Origin: Ascarosepion bandense
Taxonomy: Eukaryota > Mollusca > Cephalopoda > Sepiida > Sepiidae
Assembly: GCA_037127315.1 (NCBI GenBank)
Contig: JBBBDQ010001688.1
Span: forward strand, 545,001-609,000
Reading direction: 5' to 3'
Length of the DNA: 64,000 bases
In this document: piece after piece, positions 1 to 9,429 of the stretch
How positions within the stretch are numbered: the stretch's first letter is position 1
Layout: every line of letters begins with the position of its first letter
Notes under the pieces: generated by a model
The model's database searches: none
What the model was told of the DNA's origin: nothing
What the model saw: only the letters and a program-made list of their open reading frames with translations
Translations under genes and position numbers: made by a program

Positions 1-199
1 GAAAGCCGGAAACCGCATCCTAAACAGGGAACAAGAGATGAGCCTCTTCATCTGTTCAATAGACGTGGGTGGAGTCTGAACCGGGCGAGAGTTTAGTCTA
101 TCTACTCCAATTGAAAAAAACAAAGAAAAAGGAGTGAAAAGATTGGAAAAGAGAAAGCTGGAAACCACATCCTAAACAGGGAACAAGGGATGAGCCGTT
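1..199 (-). repeat. LINE 3'-end tandem unit (~150 bp), truncated by window start
   Basis: About 1.3 copies of a ~150-bp unit, each holding the words AAACCRCATCCTAAACAGGG and CTATCTACTCCAATTG. The same unit recurs at 4151-4370, and in the opposite orientation at 47690-47990, where it leads into a LINE-type 3' terminus. The minus orientation is taken from that copy. It is part of a larger direct duplication with 4172-5165. Confidence 0.7.
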
Positions 200-987
200 G
201 AGCTTGTGATCTTGATGAGGAAATATCAAAACGCATACAGAAGGCTAGTGATGCATTTGGTAAGCTGAGTAAACGTATGTGGTTTGCCACAAACAGACGA
301 AAAACTTGAGAGATTCCACAAGTACCGCTTGCATCGTATCTTCAACATTACCTGGCAAATGTTTGTTAGTGATGTAGAGGTGCTAGAGAAGAAGCTGTGA
401 TAGTGTTGTGTTCCTATAGATTAATCATCATCTTCCGTGGGCAGGTCACGTTGTCAGAAAGGATGATAGCCGCATTCCGAGCAACTGCTTATGGTGAGTT
501 GCAAAGAGGGAAAAGGAACATCAGCAAAGATGCGGTTTAGGGACTATATTATGGGTTAGGGGTAAGGTGCCCTGAAGAAGGGAAAAATTCCTTGTGAGCC
601 ACTTGGAAGAATGTGCATTTAATCGCAATATTTGGAATAATAGTAGTGGAAGGCGTCACTTTCAATATGAGAAAATACGGGACGCAAAACTTAAAAGAGA
701 TGTGCGCAAGGACGCCCTCGTTGAGCTTCCTGAAGGCATTCACAGGCAGCTCGATCTGGCGTGTACAGATTTTATTAAAGTGTGTTTGTCAATGGCATCT
801 CTAAAGAGCCATTTGAAAGTACACCGGCTTAGGATGACAGTTGAATTGGAATCGTAGACTTCCATCAGTTGATATGTGATTTTTGTAGCAGGATATGCTG
901 GTTCAGAAGTGGTCTCACGCGACATCTCAAATTGCATGATAATTTAGCTCTGATTCGTGAAAGAAAGGCTGAGGCGGGCAGATGAGA
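200..987 (+). pseudogene. LINE-D ORF2 C-terminal remnant with zinc-finger-like end
   Basis: Conceptual translation across frames gives the tail of a non-LTR retrotransposon polyprotein. It starts with a segment like EEISKRIQKASDAFGKLSKR, followed by a 'GQV-LSERM' stretch that corresponds to the usual 'GHV-RM' region. It ends with an ELPEG linker and two C2H2-like modules (CLSMASLKSHLKVH; then CDFC-type with HLKLH, better preserved in the second copy). Several stops and frameshifts separate the blocks, including a TAG after the first module at 855-857, so it is dead. In this class of LINE the C-terminal Cys/His modules probably bind nucleic acid. The copy is about 97% identical by eye to 4371-5165. 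The family match rests on recognised residue patterns, not on a search. Confidence 0.7.
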
Positions 988-1122
988 TTTTGTTTACTGA
1001 TCAGGTGGGTGACGGAACAGGGGTTGCCAGGAGTAACAGCAGCAAACATACTAAGAGCCACAAGGGATAGGGAGACGTGGAGAACCATGATCGCCTACGT
1101 CGTGAAGGGACAGGGCACATAG
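988..1122 (+). pseudogene. LINE-B ORF2 C-terminus
   Basis: The reading frame ends RATRDRETWRTMIAYVVKGQ followed by a stop at 1120-1122. This is the typical end of a second non-LTR retrotransposon family, and it is immediately followed by a (GAA)n tail. Related ends lie on the minus strand at 13868-14215 and on the plus strand at 25590-25652. Only about 40 codons are present. It joins the LINE-D fragment without a spacer, so one element was probably inserted next to or into the other. Confidence 0.65.
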
Positions 1123-1173
1123 AAGAAGAAGAAGAAGAAGAAGAAGAAGAAGAAGAAGAAGAAGAAGAAGAAG
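1118..1173 (+). repeat. (GAA)n microsatellite, probably a LINE-B tail
   Basis: About 18 uninterrupted GAA units follow directly after the LINE-B stop codon. The position suggests they grew from the retrotransposon's 3' tail. They also form the border with a LINE-A fragment in the opposite orientation. Confidence 0.9.
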
Positions 1174-2095
1174 ATTGGTTTATCCGAAAATAGGGGTTTC
1201 TGTGTGCTGTAGAAACCGAGCATGCTAGTGTATACCATAGAGAAAATTGAGGTTTTATCTGGTATATCTGGGAAGGGATGAAAGCATTCATGTTGGCTTT
1301 GACACAAGAAGAGACCTCAATGGCGGAATTTTCTATTGAGAAGTTGACGATGTCAGTCTATGAGAAATCACAAAGAAAATCACGGAGTGAGTCTCAGTCA
1401 GCATGCAGGAAACGGAATAAGATTTTATGGATAGGGAATTCCTGTTTAATAGATGATTGGAAAAGAAAAATCAATAACTACCACAGAGTGGTCAGTGTTA
1501 CCAAGAGGGCAGTGTTACGAACCTCGACAAAAGCGAAGCGAAGGTAAGAAATGAATCAAGTAAATAAGCCTTTTTCTCAGTTTTGCACAGGAAACGAATT
1601 GGAAAGTCTACGATTTAAGTAAGGGATTGGGCAATAGAAATATTTAATGCCTGAATACCGGAAACATCAGTACTTGTAGAATGTTTCACTCACGTTTCTT
1701 CCTGAGCATTAAAGTCAATGAAAACAAAGATGTTTGGAGTTGGATGAAAAGAAAGTGCCTTTTCTACACATTCTGCTATCATATCAAATATACTGCAGAC
1801 TTGGGAAGAGGGAGGGCGATAAAGGAAAAAGAGAAAGTTAACAGATTTTAGAAACGAAAGATGAGACATAAAGAAGCAACCAGGGACCTCGAAAGACAAT
1901 TCACTGGCCATTGAAAGATTATCTGGGTGTATACAGTAAGGTCATGCATGTGAATTTCGGAATTTTTTCGGCAAAAGATAGACTGGAACCAAAAATTCAT
2001 TGGTAGCAATGGAATAGTTTAAGTTAGTTTTGTCACGTAGGGAGATGGTTAATGTTTCTTTGATTCAGCCTTGTGTCAGACTTAACCGAACTCCC
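1174..2095 (-). pseudogene. LINE-A ORF2 N-terminal endonuclease remnant
   Basis: On the minus strand the conceptual protein contains FFLYRPPSSQ, then PNIFVFIDFNAQEE, then a TDHSVVVIDF segment. These match the apurinic/apyrimidinic-type endonuclease domain of Jockey-like LINEs; the DFN and DH motifs carry catalytic residues in that family. The piece ends with a segment IYQIKPQFSLWYTLAC-AHRN, the linker between endonuclease and reverse transcriptase. There are at least six stops or frame changes. The reverse transcriptase core is absent because the fragment stops at the GAA tract. C-terminal parts of a similar LINE lie at 22214, 29936, 35162, 36395 and 48690; linking them to one family is an inference. 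Confidence 0.65.
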
Positions 2096-2861
2096 TACAA
2101 CTTACAGGAGTTATGCAGAATTATCATCTGGATTATCAGAAGGTTGCTTGTCGGCAAGTTGGAATGTGTGGAATTGTGTGGAATAGTGTAAGAATAAAAT
2201 ATACATTTTGCATTTTAAAATAGAAATTTATTAAAAGGAAAGAATAACACAACTTGTAGAAGTTAATGTTCAATTATAAACATTATTAAAAAGTTAAGAG
2301 TGGAGTTCGTGTTCAATGAATAAGGTTATGGGTATCAAGGTTTGTAGAAAAAGTTCGTAGTAGTAATTGTTGAAAGAGATAAGGAGAAAGATAACAAGGT
2401 GCGACCTGACCTTATCTCCAGCTCGATTTGAAGTTGAAGTTACATTTTAGTTGTTTCGTCTTGCTGCTCCCATCTAATTCTCTCTGACTGACTGACGCTG
2501 GTGAAGTCTTTTTATTGTCATTAGATTTTCGCACTGATTCGCGAAGTCCTCAAGTCTTGCAAGTCGCTCCCATTGGTCAAAAATTCAAGTTAAAACCTAT
2601 TTACGAATTCTGGGTTCGACTTTTTCTTTAAGCACATGGTCAATTCTTTTTTCTATTTGGGAAAACCAGGATTTCACACGTCATTTTTTTTATTTGGGAA
2701 AACCAGGATTTCACACGTCATTGTAATTTTTTGTAAAAGTAAAGAAGAATGTTGCTTTTAATTAATTTCTTACCCGCTACAGTTTCACAGAGAGAGAAGA
2801 TATACGATTATCATTTCAAGAGAAAAGATTCTACACTGCAGAAGTTGGAAAGGATATTACA
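2096..2861. other. Intergenic, AT-rich; no gene seen
   Basis: No supported coding frame. It contains a short tandem duplication near 2656-2721, in which TATTTGGGAAAACCAGGATT plus its following 15 bases occurs twice. Confidence 0.6.
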
Positions 2862-3022
2862 AATACTCGTGAAAGAAAGGCTGAGGCGGGCAGATGAGAT
2901 TTTGTTTACTGGTTTATTTGTATTTCTGTTTACATGAGGTTCGTTTCTGGGGAGAGAGAGAGAGAGAAAACACCATAATTGCCGCTATCTCTTGCCAATG
3001 GCAAAATAAACCAGGCGAAGCA
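2862..3022 (+). repeat. LINE-D 3' end fragment
   Basis: Shares with 5126-5287 the block from GTGAAAGAAAGGCTGAGGCG through a (GA)n run to AATAAACCAGGCGAAGCATG. In the second location this block directly follows the LINE-D zinc-finger-like coding end, so it is the 3' untranslated end. A SINE-A copy begins two bases after it. Confidence 0.7.
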
Positions 3023-3023
3023 T

Positions 3024-3343
3024 GTCAGTCAGTCAGTTAAGTGCCATACGTGAAACACGCTTGGGCGATCATGTCTCGAAAGAGACATGACTGACTGGGC
3101 AGAAGATAATCCCGCAAGGAATTGCCATAGCATTTTGCGGTTGACTGGTTGCCATCAAAAGCTCAAAAGCTATAGAACCCAATCTGTCCTGTTGTTTGAC
3201 TCATAGCTAGAGAGGGAAGAGATGTATTATATTATTAAGTAGTAATTAGTGGGGGATCAGTTTATTACTTCATAACAATATAAAACCAATCCCCCACTTT
3301 ATGACCGGTAGAAGCCTTAATCATGATTCCAACTATTATATTT
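3024..3343 (-). mobile_element. SINE-A variant with palindromic head
   Basis: The 3' two thirds match SINE-A: the GGTTGCCAT block, the hairpin ATGTCTC-GAGACAT, and the tail GGCACTTAACTGACTGACTG. The tRNA-like head is replaced by about 110 bp containing an inverted repeat (AGTGGGGGAT near one side, ATCCCCCACT near the other). The same composite occurs at 11700-12006, again directly after a standard SINE-A in the direction of transcription, so the pair was probably copied as a dimer. Confidence 0.75.
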
Positions 3344-3619
3344 AGTCAGTCAGTTAAGTGCCATACATGATACACGCTTTAGACGATCATGTCTCGAAAG
3401 AGACATGACTGACTGGGCAGAAGATTATCCCGCAGTAGGTTGCCATTGCTTTCTGCTGTAGATTGGTTGCCAGCCAAGGCTATAGAACCCAATCTATACT
3501 GTTATTTAGCCCACAACTAGAAGGAAGAGACGGATTAATACCTTTTCCAAGGGTATTTGCGCGTAAGTGAATGCAATGAATCGTTCCGAGCCGATATCCA
3601 ATGCACCACAACGCACATC
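3344..3619 (-). mobile_element. SINE-A, tRNA-derived
   Basis: On the minus strand it begins GTGCGTTGTGGTGCATTGG (A-box region of a tRNA-like head) and ends in ACTG repeats. About 35 bp of the head are missing, including the B box. SINEs of this type are transcribed by RNA polymerase III and moved by a LINE's machinery. Confidence 0.8.
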
Positions 3620-3630
3620 CCCTAATGCAT

Positions 3631-3938
3631 GTCAGTCAGTTGAGTGCCATACGTGATACACGCTTGGGCGATCATGTCTCGAAAGAGACATGACTGACTG
3701 GGCAGAAGATTATCCCGCAGTAGGTTGCCATTGCTTTCTGCGGTAGACTGGTTGCCGACCAAGGCTATAGAACCCAATCTGTCCTGCTATTTAACCCATA
3801 ACTGGAAGGAAGAGACGGATTAATACCTTTCCCAAGGGTATTTGCGCGTAAGTGAATACAATAGATTCAGCTAGAATTCGAACACGGCTCCCCAATTTCT
3901 CGTTCCGAGCCGATATCCACTGTACCACAACGCACATG
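3631..3938 (-). mobile_element. SINE-A, tRNA-derived, full length
   Basis: The minus-strand head has an A-box-like GTGGTACAGTGG and a B-box-like GTGTTCGAATTC, followed by a ~230-bp tRNA-unrelated body, the ATGTCTC/GAGACAT hairpin and the GGCACTCAACTGACTGAC tail. It is flanked by GCATGT on both sides; this may be a short target duplication, but GCATG also belongs to the neighbouring sequence. Confidence 0.85.
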
Positions 3939-4084
3939 CATGTACATCGCCGAATTTTATTATTGGTTTGAAAAAGATGGTTGTCATGTACCAATTAACT
4001 TTATGGAAGCCATACCGTGAACTAAACGTCTTTGTCTTTGATGAAAGGTTGAAGGTTGTTTGTGCCTTTGTGTATATTGGGCAT

Positions 4085-4370
4085 TTTTGTTTTTAATCAT
4101 ATCACCCCGAGCAAGGCGGTAACGCCACTGATGTGCAAGGGGCTACGTAAGAGTGAAAAGATTGGAAAAGAGAAAGTCGGAAACCACATCCTAAACAGGG
4201 AACAAGAGATGAGCCTCTTCACCTGTTCAATAGACGTGGGTGGAGTGTGAACTGGGCGAGAGTTTAGTCTATCTACTCCAATTGAAAAAAATAAGAAAAA
4301 AAAAGTGAAAAGATTGGAAAAGAGAAAGCCAGAAACCACATCCTAAACAGGGAACAAGGGATGAGCCGTT
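4085..4370 (-). repeat. LINE 3' terminus with tandem ~150-bp units
   Basis: On the minus strand it ends GCCTTGCTCGGGGTGATATGATT, close to the 3' ends of LINE-A copies at 22214, 30587, 34895 and 36395. It is preceded by one complete and one partial ~150-bp unit. The mirror arrangement at 47690-48040 ends at the same terminus. Confidence 0.75.
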
Positions 4371-5165
4371 GAGCTTGTGATCTTGATGTGGAAATATCAA
4401 AACGCATACAGAAGGCTAGTGATGCATTTGGTAAGCTGAGTAAACGTATGTGGTTTGCCACAAACAGACGAAAAACTTGAGAGATTCCACAAGTACCGCT
4501 TGCATCGTATCTTCAACATTACCTGGCAAATGTTTGTTAGTGATGTACAGGTGCTAGAGAAGAAGCTGTGATAGTGTTGTGTTCCTATAGATTAATCATC
4601 ATCTTCCGTGGGCAGGTCACGTTGTCAGAATGGATGATAGCCGCATTCCGAGCAACTGCTTATGGTGAGTTGCAAAGACGGAAGAGGAACATCAGCAAAG
4701 ATGCGGTTTAGAGACTATATCAAGGGTTAGGGGTAAGGTGCCCTGAAGAAGGGAAAAATTCCTTGTGAGCCACTGGGAAGAATGTGCATTTAATCGCAAT
4801 ATTTGGAATAATAGTAGTGGAAGGCGTCACTTTCAATATGAGAAAATACGGGACGCAAAACTTAAAAGAGATGTGCGCAAGGGCGCCCTCGTTGAGCTTC
4901 CTGAAGGCATTCACAGGCAGCTCGATCTGGCGTGTACAGATTTTATTAAAGTGTGTTTGTCAATGGCATCTCTAAAGAGCCATTTGAAAGTGCACTGGCT
5001 TAGGATGACAGTTGACTTTGGAATCGTAGACTTCCATCAGTTGATATGTGATTTTTGTAGCAGAATATGCTGGTTCAGAAGTGGTCTCACGCGACATCTC
5101 AAATTGCATGATAATTTAGCTCTGGCTAATATTCGTGAAAGAAAGGCTGAGGCGGGCAGATGAGA
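4371..5165 (+). pseudogene. LINE-D ORF2 C-terminal remnant, second copy
   Basis: Same content as 200-987, about 4,171 bp downstream. The frame from 4765 to 5163 stays open for 132 codons. It covers the ELPEG linker, a partial C2H2 module (CLSMASLKSHLKVH) and a complete one (CDFC, then HLKLH with 12 residues between the Cys pair and the first His). The upstream portion, including the WFATNRRKT region, is still broken by stops. It is followed by the LINE-D 3' end at 5166-5288. The longer frame here comes from small differences from copy one, not from signs of selection. Confidence 0.7.
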
Positions 5166-5288
5166 TTTTGTTTACTGGTTTATTTGTATTTCTGTTTACA
5201 TGAGGTTCGTTTCTGGGGAGAGAGAGAGAAAAAACACCATAATTGCCGCTATCTCTTGCCAATGGCAAAATAAACCAGGCGAAGCATG
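5166..5288 (+). repeat. LINE-D 3' untranslated end
   Basis: Directly follows the TGA of the LINE-D frame. It contains GGTTTATTTGTATTTCTG, a short (GA)n and AATAAACCAGGCGAAGCATG. It is nearly identical to 2900-3022. Confidence 0.75.
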
Positions 5289-5541
5289 AATGAGATTAGA
5301 GAATAGTGTGGTCCCAAAGGAAATACCTGCAGGGACAGAGCACTACAAATACCCCGATATTATGCGACTGTTGATTACAGCAGCACCTCTAATCACTACC
5401 AAAGAGTTCGGGGTCCTAGTGAACAGTCGGAAGCAGCAGCCAGCTAACTTTCAACCCGGTACCCTCACAATGGAATGTCACAGTCACTGGCTAGTCCGAT
5501 CGCTAAAAATTTAAGACAGTTAAATCTTTGTGACCCTGGTA

Positions 5542-5585
<44 letters not shown>
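5289..5585 (+). repeat. Unidentified retroposon-like fragment with (GAAA)n tail
   Basis: A 74-codon frame (5290-5514) has no recognisable domain. It is followed by GACCCTGGTAGAA and about ten GAAA units at 5545-5585. A unique stretch ending in a short tandem tail suggests a retroposon 3' end; no second copy is visible to support this. Confidence 0.35.
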
Positions 5586-7254
5586 GGCTATGGATCCATA
5601 TCCTGATGAAGGAACAAGGGATGACCCGCTAATCCTGTTCAATAGAAATGTAAGAAGTTCCGCTCATACGATAGCTGAGCCTATGTAAATCTATTAACCT
5701 GTTTTTAAAAAATAACCACCAAAACATTTAATTTCAACGCTACCAATATACATTAAGACTGGTGATGTTTTCTTCTGGTTGGGTTCTTTAAACGAATATT
5801 AGAGCAATATTCGCCAATATCCTTTTTTTGGAAAAGCGTCATCCAAAATAAATTGCCGTTCAGTTGTCCACAAAAATAAGAACTACCATTTGTGAAGTGT
5901 GAGGACAGTTTCGTCGCGTAGTATACCCTTGACCAATACAGGTGCTGCTTTGCACCTATTTATGTTATTCTACTTTCACCGGTTTTCTATCCGGTGAACG
6001 ACTTTCATTGGCCCCTTCTCTTTGGTGGTCCACTTCTCTCTACACCATTAAATTTAATATAGTGAATCTGAAATGATAGCAAATCAGAACAAATCAAATC
6101 AGCACCGATTGAAAATCTCCACCTGTTAGATTATGGCAGAAATTAAATAACCAATCAAAATAACGACACAAAAAAATTAGCCAATCAAATTAGTAAATAA
6201 AAAATTTCAACCAATCAAATTATACGTGACCCTCGAGAGTTTTTTAGTAGATGTATCATTTAAGTGAGTGGTCTTTAGTAAGAATTTGAACACTAAAATT
6301 ATTTCACATCATTTTCCCATGAGAAGTCGAATAATTTTACCGGGAGACGATCCCCACCAATCACGTATGACGGCGTAAATTAAAATATAGTAAAATCCAA
6401 TCAATTTAGAAAACAACATAACCCACTATTCAGTTCGGTGCAAAGGAACCAATCAAATTAGGATATATCACAATCAACTAATCAGATTTTGAAATAACGA
6501 AATCATTCAATCAAATTACGATACAACGCGATTAACTACGCAAATTATGATACAATTGTATCAACCAGTCGTGTTGCGTTATAAACCTATCAGATTACGA
6601 ATCAATGAAAATTAGCCATTCAGATAACGTTCAAAAAGAATGTTGTATACAGGCTTAGTTGTCTTAGATTTGTTGATGCCAAGGAAGATGCATTTTCTCG
6701 GTCTCAGCACTCCTCTGGCCTATCAGACGAACACAGACAAATTACATCACGCAATACGGCGCAATACAACACCTTGTCCGAATGGGATTTCCTTGAATAC
6801 AAATTGAAACTAAAGAATACGAGTGTCGTAATGAATGACAATCCTGCACGAAACATTCAATTTAAGTACATCTTCATCTGACACAAATGTCACTTTTAAA
6901 TTCCAGCTTGTCAAAGTCATTCGAAACTTTACGTTACACACATAGGTAACGTATGTTTGAAATGTTTATAATGGTAATGGCGACTGTTTCCTTATAAGGA
7001 AACACTCGGCATTCATTAAACGAGTAGTTTATGAAATATTCGTCTTGAAACATTTTTTCAGGAAAATAAGCTTCTCAAGTCCAATAGATGTTGTTGAACT
7101 TTCTAGTTTCAGTATCAATCGGGGTTTACTTCGTAAACTTTTATTCAAAAAAGACAATTACATATGATCCCCCCTAATAAACCCGTAGTGCTACCGAAGA
7201 AGTAAGTGGGTTTAATCTCAAGTTGCACCTGTTAAAATTCAAGGTTCTTCTTCA
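5586..7254. other. AT-rich spacer with a patch of CCAATCA words
   Basis: No coding frame. Between about 6130 and 6500 the words CCAATCA or TCAATCA occur about eight times, all on the plus strand, often followed by AAATTA. A small perfect inverted repeat, CACCGG/CCGGTG, lies near 5979-5998. Nothing else is recognised. Confidence 0.55.
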
Positions 7255-7274
7255 TAGATAATAAAGAGACTGAG

Positions 7275-7305
7275 ATAGATAGATAGATATGAAGAGACTG
7301 GAATG

Positions 7306-7369
<64 letters not shown>
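7275..7369 (+). repeat. (GATA)n microsatellite
   Basis: Two blocks of GATA units separated by TATGAAGAGACTGGAATGA. The second block has about 17 units. Confidence 0.95.
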
Positions 7370-7924
7370 CAACACACTATGTTGACTGCTAACTTTTCGT
7401 GTTAATGGATCATCAAACCCTGTGTATTATATGTGCATGATATTAATACGGTGTTGATTTATTTGTCGACACTGACCCTATAAATATAGAAACTTTTAAA
7501 CAATATGACATTATAACTCATCTGACTACAAAAAAACATTTATCAACCCATTATTAACAAACCGCTTACGAAAAATTATGGTCGAAAACAGTAGAATTCT
7601 ATATAAATCATATTATCAGAAACATCTCGCTATAAGAGAGACCTTGTATATAAAACATTTTTCTTACTTTCAACCTCACATTATTTAGCAGTAAAATTGA
7701 CGTGCTAAAAGCTATTTTAAAAGAAGAGAATATGTTTGCAGTCGCACACAACACATGAAGGCCTGGAAAGAACAACCAAAAGTAATTTTAATGTAAAAAT
7801 CAAAACACGAGAAAAAAAAATGAAATAACCAGAAAAGATAAAACAATCTTCAAAATGGATATAGAAATAGCCGAAAGCGGTTGAGGCAAAAAAAAATACG
7901 GCAATGTTTGAAAGAACGGTTGCT

Positions 7925-7928
<4 letters not shown>
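7370..7928. other. AT-rich spacer; no gene seen
   Basis: No coding frame or repeat match can be supported. It ends at a (TA)n run. Confidence 0.6.
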
Positions 7929-7981
<53 letters not shown>

Positions 7982-8326
7982 AATTCAGATACTTCAATCC
8001 AAGGGAAAAAAGCAGGAAGGTAAATTCCAAAAACCCGATCCCAATTAATATTAAAAATTTTATTTTAATATTAAAAAATGATACAGGAAGAGAGCTCCAT
8101 GTAATAAAATATTACAGAGCAAATATATATTAAAAAAGGATTAATTCAATGATGTTGGATGACCATTTCGATATGAAAATCCCCACGGGGGATAACACAT
8201 CACCTCAGCAACAGAAAAATCCTTTCAGAAGTTTCTGAAAGAATTTTTCTGTTGCTGAGGTGATGTGTTATCCCCCGTGGGGATTTTCATATCGAAATGG
8301 TCATCCAACATCATTGAATTAATCCT

Positions 8327-8372
<46 letters not shown>
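7929..8372. mobile_element. Fold-back element inserted in (TA)n
   Basis: (TA)n at 7929-7977 and 8333-8372 flank a ~355-bp element that begins TTTTAATTCAGATACTTCAA. From about 8127 to 8340 it is a nearly perfect palindrome. The left arm runs AAAAAAGGATTAATTCAATG to CTTTCAGAA, a 2-base spacer follows, and the right arm is its reverse complement. About 105 bp pair, with one mismatch seen near the centre. A single-arm relative lies at 18060-18261, also between two (TA)n tracts. Confidence 0.8.
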
Positions 8373-8375
<3 letters not shown>

Positions 8376-8867
8376 GGTGAAGAAGACTCAAGGTTTTACT
8401 ATTTTGAGTGCTCTGGCATTCATTTTATTATGAACAGTACTCAATATAATAAATATTATAGAAGATAATATAATCATATAATTATGAATGAATTGTCCAT
8501 TGCGATACGGAAATTTGTAAATGGGCGCATGCTAAATTGGCACATCACATCAAAGACAATAAAATTAAGCGGGGGAAACAATAAAAGTGGGAAAAAGCAA
8601 AAAGATAAAATTAGGATTAAAAGCAGGTTGACATCTTGACCGTTAGGAGGAAAAAGAAGAAAGGAGAAAAGTAAAGAAAGGGAAAAAAGGAGAGAAAAAG
8701 AGAAATGTATTTGTATTTATTCTTTGGGGCCAAATTCCGAAATGAATCTTCGCTCTGATTAGTTAAAAGAAACACACATGTAAATTTTATATCTTCCCAC
8801 ATGCATAAAAAGTAAACCGAAGATTTTTGTATTTAAATGTAAATCATTTGCCCAATCAACATCAAAC
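8373..8867. other. Spacer; no gene seen
   Basis: AT-rich, with a purine-rich patch at 8640-8710. No supported coding frame. It leads into the hammerhead-like motif at 8868, so it may be PLE-derived, but no protein match was found. Confidence 0.5.
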
Positions 8868-8920
8868 ATTGCCTGATGAAGAGAATTTAGCTGGAAACAT
8901 AGAAATCTCCGTGTCTCAAT
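8868..8920 (+). ncRNA. Hammerhead-ribozyme-like motif, weak stem II
   Basis: The core CTGATGA starts at 8873, and GAAAC sits at 8894-8898. A short stem III (ACA with TGT, 8897-8899 and 8912-8914) is followed by C8915 as the would-be cleavage base. Stem I pairs ATTG (8868-8871) with CAAT (8917-8920) but has a C-T mismatch next to the core. Stem II is poorly paired. It is probably decayed. Confidence 0.35.
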
Positions 8921-8934
8921 TTACAATTAATTCA

Positions 8935-8938
<4 letters not shown>

Positions 8939-8987
<49 letters not shown>
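8939..8987 (+). repeat. (TA)n microsatellite
   Basis: About 24 TA units. Confidence 0.95.
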
Positions 8988-8990
<3 letters not shown>

Positions 8991-9238
8991 CATGCAATGT
9001 GGGTAAAGAAGAATCCAAAGGAGTATCCTGTACATACAGTGGTAGGATAACTCTCTAAGTAAGAGAGCTCTAAACATATATGCATATAAATACATACAGA
9101 GCAAATATAAGAAAAATTAAGACACGAATTCGTGTAAAATCCTTTGTAAAATAAAGACGAAAGCTGACAATGGTTCGCCTGAAATAGGCCCTACTTTCGA
9201 ATCACCACGAAATAACGTGTCTGTCTTAATTTTTCTGA

Positions 9239-9252
9239 TATATATATATATA

Positions 9253-9318
<66 letters not shown>

Positions 9319-9323
9319 CGCGC
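9239..9323 (+). repeat. (TA)n-(TG)n-(CG)n compound microsatellite
   Basis: A short TA run, then about 27 TG units, then CG units, adjacent and without spacers. Alternating purine-pyrimidine tracts such as this can adopt Z-DNA. Confidence 0.95.
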
Positions 9324-9429
9324 AGGCTTCATTGAAAATGACAGACAAGGCATTATTAATATTAAGTTTTTATATAATTTCTTTATGAGTTCTTATGATT
9401 TTTTTTCTTTTAAAACTCAAATTAAATAG

